Shown: in pieces, positions 4,892 through 14,089 of the stretch
Position numbering within the stretch: the stretch's first letter is position 1
Layout of the letters: every line of letters begins with the position of its first letter
Virus record (IMG/VR): IMGVR_UViG_3300034103_001247
Span: 1-52,650 of that record
Reading direction: 5' to 3' (one strand)
DNA length: 52,650 nucleotides
Origin: a virus
Program-made: the position numbers and the translations under genes
Notes under the pieces: generated by a model
Database searches by the model: none
What the model saw: the letters and a program-made list of their open reading frames with translations, nothing else
Told to the model about the DNA's origin: nothing

Positions 4892-7717
4892 ATGCCACGT
4901 TATTCACCGTTACCGTCGGTTTCCATTGACCCGCGCAATGAAGCTGACCTGGTTCAAGCAGCGGCTCAAACCGTTTACGAAGCATCTAACAAAACCCTTA
5001 ACGACTTCAGTGCGGGAAACCCCCTCGCTGTCCTCCTTGAGGGGCAGGCTTTTGCGCAGGGAGAATTCTTGTTCTGGGCCAACCAGCTCCCTGACAAAAT
5101 TCTCATTGAGTGGATCGGACCCTTTTTGGGGGCAATGAGGAGGCTCGGAACAACCTCAACAGCCGAGCTGGTAATTTCGGTACCACCTTCAAAGAGTTCC
5201 ACTGTTATTCCCGCAGGGACCCTGTTCTCTACAAACCCTCAGCTAACCTCAGGAGAAAGCTACGAGTTTGTTACAAGCTCCGATCTGGTGATTCCGCCTG
5301 GAGACCTCACCGGCAGAATCCCCGTTTACTCAAAGTTTGTTGGCGCCGCCTATAACGTTCCCGCAAACTCAATCACCGGAACTTCAAACACAGGAACACT
5401 CAACTTATCTGCAACAAACCCTCAACCATCCGTTGGCGGAAGTGACATCGAGACTTTTCAGGAAGTTCAGGAAAGGTTCTTCACTCTAATTCGTAGGAGA
5501 AACCCCGTCAGTGGCACCGACTGGCAAGATTTCTTCACTGATTTGTACGGTGTAGGCACTTTGACCTCTGTCCAACCGAATCGCTCCAGCTTCTACGGAT
5601 ACAATTACACGCAAGACTACCTTCGCCCCAACGGACAGGTGTCTTTTTTCGTGCTTGGGCCAAACGGTCAAGAACTTACAACTCAGCAACTGTCGCTGGG
5701 CCAAAACGCAGTAAATTTCTCTGTCCCGATTGAGAATCAAGGGCACCTATTCCCCATTACGCTAAGCCAAGTTCAGTACAACTTAACCGTTGAAGTGGAC
5801 TCCAACGGGACTTTCGGGTCAAACTTTAAGGAGTCTGCACTCAATTTTCGAGACCGTCTCTTCTCAGTCTTCACACCTGGGCAGGTTTTTCCTGCGAACG
5901 TGACTCCGACTGTGAGCGACATCGACGCAGCGTTCTACGCAACTTTCGACACGAACACAAGGTTCAAAGACCCTTCTGTAAAAGTATCAACAGCCTACAA
6001 CACTCCGAACTCCCTCAATAAGAACGCGTCGGTATACACAAATATCTACGACTTTTCCGCGTCCGACAACCTGCTGGAAGAGGGTAACCTTGTACTCGTC
6101 AATAGCCCCGCACCAACCTTCTACCCGGTAGAGTCAAACTTTACACCCTACTCCTCGAACAAGAAAGATCAGACGGTTTACGGCAACCTTACGCTCAAAC
6201 AGATTAGACCGCTAACCTCCGGGTCCTACTCCCTTGGTGACATAGTGTACCACGACGGCTCCGGTGATCCGGCCCAGCAAGGGTTGCACATCGTCCTAGA
6301 GAACTTAAGCATCGGTTCTTCTTCCGCCGTTTCTTCATACATCCTGAACGGGAAAATCTCCGCAGTGAAAACCTTTTCACCGTGGGAAATTGGAAACTCT
6401 TTCACGTATTCCTCTGGTGGTACAATAAACCCTGAAATTGTGGAATATGACTACTTATCAGGAGATTTCATTCCTCAAAGTCCCTCTGCAGTACCCTTAA
6501 ATAGCCGTGCAGGAGGATTTGCCTGGCTAGTTTCAAAAAACTTTACACTCAACCCGTCCACCAACGATATTACTGGTGCTCAGGCAGAGTTTTTAGTTGG
6601 GCTGCCGGTGGTTCCTGCTCAGCTTACTGCGGGGTTGTCCTATGCTCAAGGAACGTGGGTTTCTACTCCCCAAGTAGGAGGAGGGCCCAATCCCGTTGTT
6701 GACCCTCACTACAACTACGTAGACTTAACAAAGGGCGCAATTGTGAAGTACGCCCGTGTAAATGCTGGTTTCACCTATAGACCAAATCAGCTATCCGTTA
6801 AGGAATACTTTAGTAATCTTGTTGATTCGGGAATCCTATCTGAGACCATCGTGTTCAACGGGAATGGTGGCTTACCTTTGTACAAGTACAAAGCTCGGTT
6901 CAAGCCAGGACAGTACCTGTTGTACAAGGAAACTTCGTCTTCTCCAGCCACGTACTACGTTGCGACTTCGCACTTCACTCCGAGTAGCACCAACATACAA
7001 GATTTGCTTAACGAAGGGTTGGTTTATAACCTTGCCCCTAACCCTGCACTTCAGACTCAATTAGCTTCCGAGCTAACGAACAACACACTCCTGCGAAAAT
7101 TTGACAGAATGTTCACCTTTTTTCAGGGTGATCGCACGTTCTTTCGAGAAGGTTCCGATGTGAAATCCTACACCGCCACCTCCGCAGTCACCCCCCTATT
7201 TGACTTTAGCATATATCTGAATAACGGCGTGTTCGTAAAGTCTGAGGAATTCGGCCCATCCCTTCCCCCCGTAGACGACTACATTCCTTACTTCAACCCC
7301 GCATACCTGAACGCCACGGAAGACACGATCTTGAGTGAAGACGGTCGGAACTATTACAGAGTCATGAAGTCATTCACACCCCAGAAAACAGTAACGAACT
7401 GGTCCGGCTTACCCGCCGACAACACTGCAAGGTACGAAGAGTACGCGGGCAACTTACTACGGTACGTAGTTTCCTATCGCTGTGAAGAGCCGGTGCTGTC
7501 CCAGTACGGTGTGGAAACATCTTCGATTAAGCTTGGATCCTGCCAAATAACTGTTGTTCCTCGGAACTCCGGAAGGAACTTTAGCTCGTCACCAAGTTTA
7601 ACATACGTGTGGGAAAACACCTCAACCTTGAGTCAAATTCCCGACTTATCCTGGTACACGGGAACAACTTTTGCACTTAGCCCGCCGAACTACGGAGAGG
7701 GGACGTTAGCGCTATGA
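4892..7717 (+). CDS. Baseplate wedge protein, J-like
   Basis: 941 residues. Residues 1-330 fit the baseplate J / T4 gp6-type family: an alpha-helical start (NEADLVQAAAQTVYEAS), FLFWANQLPDKILIEWIGPFLGAMRRLG, then TSTAELVISVPPSKSSTVIPAGTLFST, the family's beta-sandwich with the P.GT.F motif. It continues with VPANSITG, GGSDIETFQEVQERFFTLIRRRNPVSGTDW and FTPGQVFPANVTPTVSDID. The remaining 600 residues are Ser/Thr/Asn/Tyr-rich beta structure and make it much longer than a plain J protein (about 300-400), suggesting fused peripheral wedge or fibre-docking domains. ATG 4892, with GGAG upstream. The end overlaps the next start. Confidence 0.85.
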   Translation: MPRYSPLPSVSIDPRNEADLVQAAAQTVYEASNKTLNDFSAGNPLAVLLEGQAFAQGEFLFWANQLPDKILIEWIGPFLGAMRRLGTTSTAELVISVPPSKSSTVIPAGTLFSTNPQLTSGESYEFVTSSDLVIPPGDLTGRIPVYSKFVGAAYNVPANSITGTSNTGTLNLSATNPQPSVGGSDIETFQEVQERFFTLIRRRNPVSGTDWQDFFTDLYGVGTLTSVQPNRSSFYGYNYTQDYLRPNGQVSFFVLGPNGQELTTQQLSLGQNAVNFSVPIENQGHLFPITLSQVQYNLTVEVDSNGTFGSNFKESALNFRDRLFSVFTPGQVFPANVTPTVSDIDAAFYATFDTNTRFKDPSVKVSTAYNTPNSLNKNASVYTNIYDFSASDNLLEEGNLVLVNSPAPTFYPVESNFTPYSSNKKDQTVYGNLTLKQIRPLTSGSYSLGDIVYHDGSGDPAQQGLHIVLENLSIGSSSAVSSYILNGKISAVKTFSPWEIGNSFTYSSGGTINPEIVEYDYLSGDFIPQSPSAVPLNSRAGGFAWLVSKNFTLNPSTNDITGAQAEFLVGLPVVPAQLTAGLSYAQGTWVSTPQVGGGPNPVVDPHYNYVDLTKGAIVKYARVNAGFTYRPNQLSVKEYFSNLVDSGILSETIVFNGNGGLPLYKYKARFKPGQYLLYKETSSSPATYYVATSHFTPSSTNIQDLLNEGLVYNLAPNPALQTQLASELTNNTLLRKFDRMFTFFQGDRTFFREGSDVKSYTATSAVTPLFDFSIYLNNGVFVKSEEFGPSLPPVDDYIPYFNPAYLNATEDTILSEDGRNYYRVMKSFTPQKTVTNWSGLPADNTARYEEYAGNLLRYVVSYRCEEPVLSQYGVETSSIKLGSCQITVVPRNSGRNFSSSPSLTYVWENTSTLSQIPDLSWYTGTTFALSPPNYGEGTLAL

Positions 7718-8988
7718 GTCAGAATCTGGTCGCATTGAACGGGGGGACTGCGCAAATTGAAACATCTTCTACTTTCGAGCAAGGAGTGAATCTTTCCTCC
7801 CAATACGTGGATGCGCTTAAGCTCAACCCTCACCCAACTGAGTGGGTTGAAAACGGGAGGCCCATCTACGCACGTTTGCCGTCGGCCTCACAACTCTACA
7901 AATTGGACTTTGGACTCGATGACGAATTCGCCCATACTTACATTCCCGTGGGGGGCGGTCGCTCAGGGACCGGGTCACTTCAGGTTCAGTCTTCCGGAGA
8001 AAACAAATTCTTGACAGTTCAGTCCGGAGTTGTAGTTTGGAAGTATGGGAGCTTAACAGTTGACCCTGTGATCATAAGCTTGGAAGAAATGGGAATGATA
8101 AGCACAAAGTACCTGCTGGCCTACCAACTTTACTACGACGACTCACCCTTTGTCGCTGAGTACTCTGTCAATAAATTTTCCTTGTCCGGGTACGATTTAA
8201 GAGTGGGGGGTAGCACAGACACTGTGTCAGGGTGGAGATACAACCCCGCTTTCGCTTTCACAGACCTTGAGTCTCAAGAGTGGAGAAACTTCGACGGTGT
8301 GTTTCCGTCTTACACTGGACAAGCGTACTTGTCGTGGCAAAGCCCGCATCCCGCCTCTTACACCGAAATTGAACTACGGTGCCCCGATGGCTCCTCTGTA
8401 ACAGGCTCAGCGTCGCTTTATGTGTCGTCCAGCCCTCCCGAAAACGACGACGACCCCTACTGCTCAGATCCGGTATGGATCTTACAAGGTGCTTCCAATG
8501 TTGCTTCCGACGCTAACGGGCAGTACTTCAAGTTTTCAATTCCTGAACCCTCGTACAACCGTGGGTGGAAAGTAGTATGGACGGATACCAAAGTGGCGAT
8601 CAATCGGGTGCTTGTGAGTGGTACCCTGTCCTTGCTTAGAAAGCCAGCAGCAGCAACCTCCGTTATCAACCTAGTTGCTTATCCTGAAAACAGCGTACCA
8701 AAAACCGTTAGGAACAGCACAGGAAAGGAAGTACCGGTTACTCTGTGCAAACTGGCCTACGTGAGTATTGACGGGGCTTACCGTGTTGAAAAGATCACAG
8801 ACCTGAGAGAGGTGGTTCACACAGACCACCAGCCCCTGGCTGATTGGCTTACACGTGCCCTGGATACAAATCTTATCAACCTGTTCTCACAGGTGAAAGG
8901 GTACTCTTCTGTGTGGATGAGCCCGCAAAACTGCATGAGACATGAGTACGCCACTTTGCAGAACAATCTTGTAGCAGTGAAGGAGTGA
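7714..8988 (+). CDS. Virion structural protein, baseplate cluster
   Basis: 424 residues, not recognised by family. Start overlaps the J-like stop (ATGA), so translation is coupled. Mostly beta-rich, with polar loops (SSPPENDDDPYCSDPVWIL) and a C-terminal helical segment around PLADWLTRALDTNLINLFSQVKGYSSVW. No signal peptide, membrane segment or catalytic motif. Lying between the wedge protein and another structural gene, it is probably a baseplate component such as a wedge partner. Confidence 0.7.
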   Translation: MSQNLVALNGGTAQIETSSTFEQGVNLSSQYVDALKLNPHPTEWVENGRPIYARLPSASQLYKLDFGLDDEFAHTYIPVGGGRSGTGSLQVQSSGENKFLTVQSGVVVWKYGSLTVDPVIISLEEMGMISTKYLLAYQLYYDDSPFVAEYSVNKFSLSGYDLRVGGSTDTVSGWRYNPAFAFTDLESQEWRNFDGVFPSYTGQAYLSWQSPHPASYTEIELRCPDGSSVTGSASLYVSSSPPENDDDPYCSDPVWILQGASNVASDANGQYFKFSIPEPSYNRGWKVVWTDTKVAINRVLVSGTLSLLRKPAAATSVINLVAYPENSVPKTVRNSTGKEVPVTLCKLAYVSIDGAYRVEKITDLREVVHTDHQPLADWLTRALDTNLINLFSQVKGYSSVWMSPQNCMRHEYATLQNNLVAVKE

Positions 8989-8989
8989 A

Positions 8990-11047
8990 ATGACCGACTT
9001 AAACCCCTCGTTCAGTATTAGTGACTTTGAGGACTACGGAACCACAAACCTATATCTAACTGCCGAGCAACTCAACTCAGTGGCTCTAACTGAGAGCCGT
9101 GTAAACGACCAGCTTGACTGGCTCGCGCAGCTATCAGGTTGGAGCGGTCCGGACTACTGGGCCAACCTTGCCTCAACAGTAACCCAAAAGCGAAACCTGT
9201 TAGCGGGGTCCTTTGGTGTGTACAACGGGTACATTCACCCAGAAGTTGTCGAAGTTCGCAACTGGAACGGCACAGTAATTATAAAGGCAGACCCACGGAT
9301 ACAAGTTGGTCAGACCTTTTACTTAGGAGACTTTTCGTACCTGTTGGATGATGTGTCTCAAGATGGGGCCAATTATGCCCTAACTTTCGAAGGTTTGGGT
9401 GAGCAGTTCTTCACTGACCTTTCGGAAAATAAGCAGCTCAAGGTGATGGCTCCTGGCGCTCTGCCCAGCCCGTTCTTTCGCCCCGAACCGGGTTCGACCG
9501 CCGACGCCTCCTTCCTCTGCGAAGTCCAAGGTTCCAACCTTGTCCTATTCCCGAAGCATGACACCGCGAGGACGATACCTTACAAGTTTAACACATTTGT
9601 AGCAGGTGCACGGTACTTTTTTAGTCTCCCTGTAACTTTCACCGCATCGTTAGTATCAATTGACCCGACCTACGACTTTTCGAGGGAGAGTTGGTACCTT
9701 GATATTCCCTCAGATCTTTCCTCTAACGGGTTCGGTCTCGAAGGGGAGCTAACGTACGAAAGTTCCACCTTGCGAGTGAGGGTATCCCCTTGGTCAAACC
9801 CTTCTGACTGGGCCACTCCAGAAAAGATCGATAACTTTTACGGAGTATGGTCGAACAAAGGTGGAAGGTTGCCCTTTAACTTTGTTTTTGATGCCCTAGG
9901 TATCCACGGGTTTAACGAAAAGGTCTCTGTCCATACGAGCGATGTTGACAAGTACGTAAGTTTTTACGATGTCTTGGCTTACATAGAAAGTGCGAGCGAG
10001 GGGCCAATTCCAGACTTTGGGGACTTTGGTGCCGCTGTAATTTACTGTGACGGAGTTAGAGTTTTTGAAGGAGTTTCTCACGTCTCCGACAGCTTCCAGT
10101 TTCTGTATGAAATTGACACACCATCTCAAACTTTTCGCTTTGTTTACACAGGTTCTGTGGGAGAGCCCGTAATAAGCATATCTGACTCTCTAGCATCCAA
10201 TTTCAACTGCAAAATATCCAACCTCGTACTCAGTGGCCGCACTCACTATATGTCTCCAAATGTGGCAGATAGCGGGACCCTCTTAAGGCCATGGAAAAGT
10301 GAAGCTTTGCAGGTAATTAGCTCTCCAAGCGAACTTGAGCTTCTTCGGAGCCCTAACTCTCTTCGGGCCGACACAAACCACGGACCTAGTGACCCGAACT
10401 GGGAGCGGTACTTTGTGCGCCTCCCCCCTGCGTACGGGAGAGACGAAAAAACCTGGCAGAAAGTAAACCTAGTCTGTCAGAATTTCGGGTACTGGGGTTC
10501 TTCCCCCAACCCCGAGAAAATGTCGTGCCCCCTGGAACAGTCGGAGCCGCTCGTGTACGAACAAGTAGTTTTGTACGGTGGTGAGAGGGGGTTGCTGCCG
10601 TTTTTGTACTCGGAACCTTACCTGTTCTCAGATATTTTGTACGGTCAAGGGACGTCGGACGACTACGACAATTCGGATATTGCCCCTGGTTTTGACACTC
10701 CCTACGATGACTTTGACGAGGCCGAGCTTGTGAGCTACGACCTTCTTCACAGTCGCACAGCAAACACTTCCTTACCTGGGGAGACTTACGGTGACTGGGA
10801 TGGGGAGTACTTACGCTCGCCTTCCTCTGAGAACTTACGTGGATTCCTCGTCAATGATCTCAAGGAAGAAACACTCGAAGTCGTTCCAGCACCAGTGTGG
10901 GACGCGAGCATCTATAAGTACCCGCCAATTTGCAAAGACGGGAGTGCATCCTCAACTGTCGACGCGAATCACTACAAAGTGGGGTACTCACTATTTGCAG
11001 CCGATCTGTCTGCGTCAGAAGAAGGCGTTTTCGACTTTGAGACTTGA
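8990..11047 (+). CDS. Large virion structural protein, baseplate cluster
   Basis: 685 residues, not recognised by family. Starts one base after the previous stop with AAGGAG upstream. The N-terminus is helical (TAEQLNSVALTESRVNDQLDWLAQLSGW); the rest is beta-rich with many aromatic and acidic residues (DILYGQGTSDDYDNSDIAPGF). No enzyme motif. Gene order (J-like, 424 aa, 685 aa, small gene, spike) resembles a baseplate operon, so it is likely a peripheral baseplate or fibre-socket protein. Confidence 0.7.
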   Translation: MTDLNPSFSISDFEDYGTTNLYLTAEQLNSVALTESRVNDQLDWLAQLSGWSGPDYWANLASTVTQKRNLLAGSFGVYNGYIHPEVVEVRNWNGTVIIKADPRIQVGQTFYLGDFSYLLDDVSQDGANYALTFEGLGEQFFTDLSENKQLKVMAPGALPSPFFRPEPGSTADASFLCEVQGSNLVLFPKHDTARTIPYKFNTFVAGARYFFSLPVTFTASLVSIDPTYDFSRESWYLDIPSDLSSNGFGLEGELTYESSTLRVRVSPWSNPSDWATPEKIDNFYGVWSNKGGRLPFNFVFDALGIHGFNEKVSVHTSDVDKYVSFYDVLAYIESASEGPIPDFGDFGAAVIYCDGVRVFEGVSHVSDSFQFLYEIDTPSQTFRFVYTGSVGEPVISISDSLASNFNCKISNLVLSGRTHYMSPNVADSGTLLRPWKSEALQVISSPSELELLRSPNSLRADTNHGPSDPNWERYFVRLPPAYGRDEKTWQKVNLVCQNFGYWGSSPNPEKMSCPLEQSEPLVYEQVVLYGGERGLLPFLYSEPYLFSDILYGQGTSDDYDNSDIAPGFDTPYDDFDEAELVSYDLLHSRTANTSLPGETYGDWDGEYLRSPSSENLRGFLVNDLKEETLEVVPAPVWDASIYKYPPICKDGSASSTVDANHYKVGYSLFAADLSASEEGVFDFET

Positions 11048-11048
11048 C

Positions 11049-11057
11049 GGGTAAAAA
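11049..11057 (+). promoter_or_regulatory. GGGTAAAAA motif (putative phage promoter)
   Basis: Starts 29 nt before ATG 11078, in a 30-nt gap after the 685-residue gene. Confidence 0.5.
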
Positions 11058-11077
11058 CTCTTAGCTACCTTACTGAA

Positions 11078-11353
11078 ATGACCACACGAAGAAAAAGTAC
11101 CCCCGACACAGAAACAGTTCCCCCAGATAACACCGAGGAGACAACCACTGTGACAACTGCACCTGAACACCCTATCGAGGAACTAGGCGAGTCTCACCTG
11201 GAGCCTCACCAGGAAATCCCTCAGGAGGACCACCCTGAAGCAAGCTCTGAGGAGCCCCCGGTAAAAGAAGCAACGGTGGCACCACGACCACCCGCACTCG
11301 CTAAGCGACTACCGTCAAAAAACACTCCGAAGTTTTCCCTCAAGATACGGTAA
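11078..11353 (+). CDS. Small Pro/Glu/Thr-rich protein
   Basis: 91 residues, low complexity. Residues 1-75 are almost only P, E, T, S and D (PDTETVPPDNTEETTTV, EEPPVKEATVAPRPP) with a basic end (AKRLPSKNTPKFSLKIR). It should be disordered. It sits three bases before the spike gene, so it may be a linker, chaperone or flexible virion tail. No family recognised. Confidence 0.6.
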   Translation: MTTRRKSTPDTETVPPDNTEETTTVTTAPEHPIEELGESHLEPHQEIPQEDHPEASSEEPPVKEATVAPRPPALAKRLPSKNTPKFSLKIR

Positions 11354-11356
11354 ACT

Positions 11357-12553
11357 ATGGCCCAAAGCCTGAGAAACATTCCATGGATTCGACAACAGGC
11401 CGAGATGGCGAAAGCCATCGAAGCCAACGCGAGGTACGCCGGGTCACCCAGGGGAACTGTTCGTGGAACGATAATTAGTGTTGAGGACCCTGAAGACTTG
11501 GGAAGAGTCAAGGTGCTGTTCGACGCCATGAACCCTCAGGATATTCCGTCAGTCGAAGGTGCAGGGGAATTTTCTTTACCAAGGCCAGGAGAGTCAAGCA
11601 ACTTGTCACACTGGCTCGATGTTTCCCCAGCATTTAAGGGAAAGCAGCCGAAGACACTCGAAGGAAAGAGAGTGAATATTTCTTTGAGCAACGGGGAGTA
11701 CCACTATGCAGTTTTGCAAGACGTGCTGTACGACCCTCAGAATTTGACCGACGGCTCTCAGCAAGCTCTACAGATTCCGAGCAACAGCACAATGACTCGG
11801 CTGCCGATATACGAAGCTGGCGGTCTGCCCCCGGCGTGCAAGGAGAACCACGGCTGCACTGTTGTTGAAGAAAATGGTCCAATGAACTCAGATTGGGTGT
11901 GTATTTGTCTGAAGAGAGACGGACAGTACATATGGGTAAGGCACGCAGATTTGGCGCACGGGCACGCAGGCGGAAACGATGTTACATCGCAGGTTGACTC
12001 TGCTGGAAATCGTCTCAGCCCTGGACAAATGGCTGCAACATACGACCACGTTTTTGTTACAAGTCATCAGGAAATGAAAAAAGAGGGGCGAACCGGGTAC
12101 TCTACTGCCCCTGCCGGTAATCCTTGGGGGTCTGCTGCAGCGTGGGCACCGCCCCCGATGAGCACGATACAAGCTTTCAAGTTTGTGGAAGGGCCTTTGT
12201 TCAGCCAAGACACTGCCCTTAGCTTTGCACGAAATTCTGGGTTTATCGATAATATTACCGGGTCGTTCATAACCACCTACAACCCTGACATTCTCGCCGC
12301 AGTCGAGAGTGTCCCAGGGTCGAATTTTACGAAGACAGCGATTCAGCAAGCACAAAAAGTTCTAAACTTCTCAGAAGTTCTTAGAAAAGTCATAGCAGAC
12401 CCCACCGACTTTGTGAAAAATGCGGCAGAGAAGTCGCTGCCTTCCTATGTTCCGGGTGCCACCAAGTTTGTCATCTCGACGCTTCAGAACCCTGCGGCAA
12501 CAATAAAAACTGTTTTCTCTAAGCTACCTTCCTTACCCAACCCCTTCAAATGA
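11357..12553 (+). CDS. Baseplate spike protein, gpV/gp5-like OB fold
   Basis: 398 residues. Residues about 32-55 (RGTVRGTIISVEDPEDLGRVKV) are the hallmark of the gpV/gp5 OB-fold in tail spikes: V.G.V....DP..LGRVKV. The OB domain continues to about 115 (GKRVNISLSNGEYHYAVLQDVLYDP). A middle part holds a Cys-bearing segment (PPACKENHGCTV, WVCICLKRDGQYIWVRHADLAHGHAG) with several histidines. The C-terminal 130 residues are helical. It probably forms the central puncturing device, on the J-like wedge side of the baseplate. It lacks a lysozyme domain; the window's only wall-hydrolase motif is in the tape measure. Confidence 0.75.
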   Translation: MAQSLRNIPWIRQQAEMAKAIEANARYAGSPRGTVRGTIISVEDPEDLGRVKVLFDAMNPQDIPSVEGAGEFSLPRPGESSNLSHWLDVSPAFKGKQPKTLEGKRVNISLSNGEYHYAVLQDVLYDPQNLTDGSQQALQIPSNSTMTRLPIYEAGGLPPACKENHGCTVVEENGPMNSDWVCICLKRDGQYIWVRHADLAHGHAGGNDVTSQVDSAGNRLSPGQMAATYDHVFVTSHQEMKKEGRTGYSTAPAGNPWGSAAAWAPPPMSTIQAFKFVEGPLFSQDTALSFARNSGFIDNITGSFITTYNPDILAAVESVPGSNFTKTAIQQAQKVLNFSEVLRKVIADPTDFVKNAAEKSLPSYVPGATKFVISTLQNPAATIKTVFSKLPSLPNPFK

Positions 12554-12921
12554 CGTTCACCGAGGATTACGACCCAGGCTTTGTCAACTCTCCGGGGTTC
12601 GGCCAGAGTGCTACAAACCCATTGGCACCAGTGTTCTACAAATCTCTCGGAGTAGTTGAGAACCTCTGTGTATACGACTCAATTTACGCTGCTAACTCCG
12701 TGAATGCGCACGTTTCCTTTTCGATTGGAAAGAGTTTTTTGAGCCAGAAAAGATTCTTTGTTGCGGTGCCCACAACTTTTCTTGAGCCGGTGACTTGCGA
12801 ACAGGACCTGAGAGTCGAAGCAATAACCAACACGGATCGGCTCATTGTGGACGGAAAAGAGTACCGAGACCGGGTTATTGTCGCTAGGAACGGAACTTTC
12901 CACGCACTGGTGAGAGTCTAA
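12550..12921 (+). CDS. Unrecognised small structural protein
   Basis: 123 residues. Start overlaps the spike stop (ATGA) and its end overlaps the next start (TAATG), so it is translationally coupled on both sides. Beta-rich, with KEYRDRVIVARNGTFHALVRV at the end. No motif recognised. Its place between the spike and the 136-residue gene suggests a small baseplate or tail completion part. Confidence 0.65.
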   Translation: MTFTEDYDPGFVNSPGFGQSATNPLAPVFYKSLGVVENLCVYDSIYAANSVNAHVSFSIGKSFLSQKRFFVAVPTTFLEPVTCEQDLRVEAITNTDRLIVDGKEYRDRVIVARNGTFHALVRV

Positions 12922-13331
12922 TGGCAGTACGTCGCCCATCGGTCTATCGCCAAGGGGAATTTATCTTTCAGGACTTCTTGTACTTTCAGGACGGGGCAAG
13001 TGAGCTGCGGTATGTCCTAGGAAAGTATGATGGGGAGCCCTACGAGTCCGTTGCTCAAACTTTCGATTACCCCTCACCAGGTTTAAGGGGAGGGAGCATA
13101 GCATCCCGAGTAGACTACACAGTGAGCGGTAAGTTGCTCACGATAGACAATTGGGAAGTCAACTGGAGAGACGAGTGGCCCCTTCGACTGGCCTTTCAAT
13201 TCCTTATAAATTGTCTCTACTCCCCCGCCCAAGGGTACTCGGTGCGAGCTCACAAGGATATCTACTCGTTTTGGGTGTCCGAGAATCTCTCTCCCGTGTC
13301 AAACGACCCGAAAGACTTCCTGCTGCGTTGA
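12921..13331 (+). CDS. Unrecognised small structural protein
   Basis: 136 residues, start overlapping the previous stop (TAATG). Aromatic-rich N-terminus (FIFQDFLYFQDGASELRYVLGKYDGEPY), then SGKLLTIDNWEVNWRDEWPLRLAFQFLINCLYSP with a short helix. No membrane or catalytic signature. Last gene of the spike unit; probably a tail or baseplate part. Confidence 0.65.
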   Translation: MAVRRPSVYRQGEFIFQDFLYFQDGASELRYVLGKYDGEPYESVAQTFDYPSPGLRGGSIASRVDYTVSGKLLTIDNWEVNWRDEWPLRLAFQFLINCLYSPAQGYSVRAHKDIYSFWVSENLSPVSNDPKDFLLR

Positions 13332-13353
13332 CTACCTAGACCAGGTCCGCAAA

Positions 13354-13362
13354 GGGTAAAAT
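13354..13362 (+). promoter_or_regulatory. GGGTAAAAT motif (putative phage promoter)
   Basis: Stands 56 nt before ATG 13410 (20 nt before an alternative GTG at 13374). Confidence 0.45.
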
Positions 13363-13409
13363 AAAAGATAGGGGTGAAAACACTCCCTGAAATTTTCACA
13401 ACATCAGAC

Positions 13410-14021
13410 ATGAACAAACTCGACCACTGTTACCTCGAAGCCCTCTCAGAAGCACTGAAAGGTAACTTAGGCGAAGCTTTAGAACTCCGCAATGAAGCGG
13501 ATGCGTTAGCATCCGAAGGTTTGTCCTTCTCTGAAAATTACGGGAACAAATACCCATTCATTGAAGAAGCTGTGAACACTTTACTTGATTCGTACGAATT
13601 CACTCGCTGCGTGAAACCGTCCGGTGAAGCGTACGGAACAGCGGGGCAGTGCAGAAAAGGAACTGAAGAAGCCAAACCGGTAAAGGCGACTTCTCCCGCC
13701 AGGCGAACCAAGGTAGAAAGAGACATGGCTGCCCAAGCCACTCTCAAAAGACTCGCAGCCAAAGGTCCGGATACTTCCGTAAGAAAGCAGGGTGACAGGG
13801 TAGTGGTCAGTAAGGGGTCTGAGTTCAAGGCTGTTCTACACCCCGAGCACCAAACTGCCCTTGGAAAGTTAAAGGAGGGGGAAAGGTTCAAATTTGAGGA
13901 CGAAAGTGGCACCCATTGGTCGGCGACACGGTCCGGAAATAGTATACGCTTAGAGGGGGGAGATACAAGGCATGGAAGCAAACCTTACATAATGTCAATA
14001 GGTAGGGACAAACTGATGTGA
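13410..14021 (+). CDS. MNKLDHCYLEAL-module protein, paralogue 1
   Basis: 203 residues from ATG 13410. The GTG at 13374 would add 12 residues, but the paralogue at 21346 begins at this Met and the DNA identity drops off upstream. Residues 1-62 form a helical module (NKLDHCYLEALSEALKGNLGEALELRNEADALASEG), followed by RCVKPSGEAYGTAGQCRKGTEEAK, a two-Cys Gly-rich tag. The C-terminal half is unrelated to the paralogue, basic, with RKQGDRVVVSKG and SGTHWSATRSG. Function unknown. The shared front with a swapped back suggests a common targeting or assembly module carrying different cargo. Confidence 0.7.
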   Translation: MNKLDHCYLEALSEALKGNLGEALELRNEADALASEGLSFSENYGNKYPFIEEAVNTLLDSYEFTRCVKPSGEAYGTAGQCRKGTEEAKPVKATSPARRTKVERDMAAQATLKRLAAKGPDTSVRKQGDRVVVSKGSEFKAVLHPEHQTALGKLKEGERFKFEDESGTHWSATRSGNSIRLEGGDTRHGSKPYIMSIGRDKLM

Positions 14022-14059
14022 GGTAGCTTTCGTGGGGCTTCGACTTCCCTTAGACAGCA

Positions 14060-14068
14060 GGGTAAAAC
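14060..14068 (+). promoter_or_regulatory. GGGTAAAAC motif (putative phage promoter)
   Basis: Starts 30 nt before ATG 14090. Followed at once by the palindrome CCTTGTACAAGG. Confidence 0.55.
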
Positions 14069-14089
14069 CTTGTACAAGGGAAGAGCCGA

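Noticed and set aside
13374-13409. GTG 13374 as start of the first module protein
   Set aside because: The near-identical paralogue at 21346 begins at the Met that matches ATG 13410.
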